Assembly (NCBI RefSeq): GCF_000469325.1
Contig: NZ_KI271607.1
Coordinates: 4,651 to 37,005 of the forward strand
Direction: 5' to 3'
Length of the DNA stretch: 32,355 nucleotides
Source of the DNA: Schleiferilactobacillus shenzhenensis LY-73
GTDB lineage: Bacteria; Bacillota; Bacilli; Lactobacillales; Lactobacillaceae
The translations under genes and the position numbers were made by a program. This document shows positions 32,238 through 32,355 of the stretch, one piece after another. Numbering within the stretch: position 1 is the stretch's first letter; every line of letters starts with the position of its first letter. The notes below the pieces were generated by a model. That model ran no database searches, had not been told where the DNA came from, and saw only the letters and a list, made by a program, of their open reading frames with translations.

Positions 32238-32257
32238 GCCACCACAGTCTAAGGACC
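32236..32257 (+). repeat. second repeated block, copy 2
   Basis: AGGCCACCACAGTCTAAGGA plus CC is the partner of the block at 32065-32086. It directly follows the partial core copy at 32216-32237. Confidence 0.65.
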
Positions 32258-32297
32258 GTAACGTAAAAACCCAAGTGCGGGACTTTCCCCGAGCTGC

Positions 32298-32355
32298 GTA
32301 AACGGGCTCCGCGGCCCAGAAGCTAGGGCATAAGGCGGGGCAAGGGTAAAACCTA
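32298..32355 (+). repeat. 58-base direct repeat, copy 2 (to the window edge)
   Basis: It begins GTAAACGGGCTCCGC and ends GGGTAAAACCTA exactly at the window edge. It is related to the copy at 32098 at a spacing of 200 bases and may continue beyond the window. Confidence 0.8.

Larger units (their letters stand above)
32009..32355. other. gene-free repeat-rich region after alaS
   Basis: No coding sequence is supported here. The stretch is filled with GC-rich direct and inverted repeats detailed in the following entries, and begins with a hairpin around 32041-32062 (CCGCCCAG with CTGGCGG) that may end the alaS transcript. The repeats reach the window edge. Confidence 0.8.

Noticed and set aside
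32098-32355. CRISPR array in the repeats after alaS
   Set aside because: The repeats are long, diverged, differently oriented and not separated by uniform spacers; no cas genes are present.

Overview
The window is a chromosomal segment of a GC-rich member of the Lactobacillaceae (order Lactobacillales), by gene content and order most like Lacticaseibacillus/Schleiferilactobacillus-type lactobacilli. The evidence is a low-GC-Gram-positive style maltodextrin cluster (malEFG, DUF1189 malA, malP, pgmB), AGGAGG-type ribosome binding sites, frequent GTG/TTG starts, a comG competence operon followed by a YtxK-type methyltransferase and ackA, and a T-box leader in front of alaS. The species cannot be fixed from the sequence alone. 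All convincing genes are on the + strand; the long reverse-strand frames are GC-driven shadows.

Region 1 (186-11582), maltodextrin use. Two GH13 enzymes (an alpha-glucosidase and a neopullulanase/cyclomaltodextrinase) end at a strong terminator. After an AT-richer 470-base regulatory gap with a LacI/MalR-type operator and a promoter come the lipoprotein MalE, permeases MalF and MalG, the DUF1189 membrane protein MalA, maltose phosphorylase and beta-phosphoglucomutase. Imported maltodextrins are cut by the GH13 enzymes; maltose is phosphorolysed to glucose plus beta-glucose-1-phosphate, which becomes glucose-6-phosphate. No transporter ATPase and no regulator gene lies in the window.

Region 2 (11714-18212). 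A MATE efflux protein with its own terminator is followed by a complete comGA-GG operon for the competence pseudopilus. The part from mid-comGC to comGF is clearly AT-richer than its flanks and has unusually long gene overlaps. The operon ends in a hairpin terminator whose loop carries the -10 of the promoter for a YtxK-type methyltransferase.

Region 3 (18277-28121). Acetate kinase, a small membrane protein, an unrecognised 227-residue protein, glucose-6-phosphate dehydrogenase, DNA polymerase IV, a CBS/DRTGG/hotdog regulator (YtoI/SpxR type), NrnA, DEAD-box helicase CshB, and a cysteine-free protein with formylglycine-generating-enzyme (FGE)-like motifs that overlaps cshB by ATGA.

Region 4 (28305-32355). 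A glycerophosphodiester phosphodiesterase, a promoter plus T-box leader, alaS, and a gene-free tail of GC-rich direct and inverted repeats that runs off the window edge. No rRNA, tRNA, IS element, prophage or CRISPR array was seen. The least explained parts are the comG island, the cysteine-free FGE-like protein, the 153/227-residue pair and the repeat cluster after alaS.
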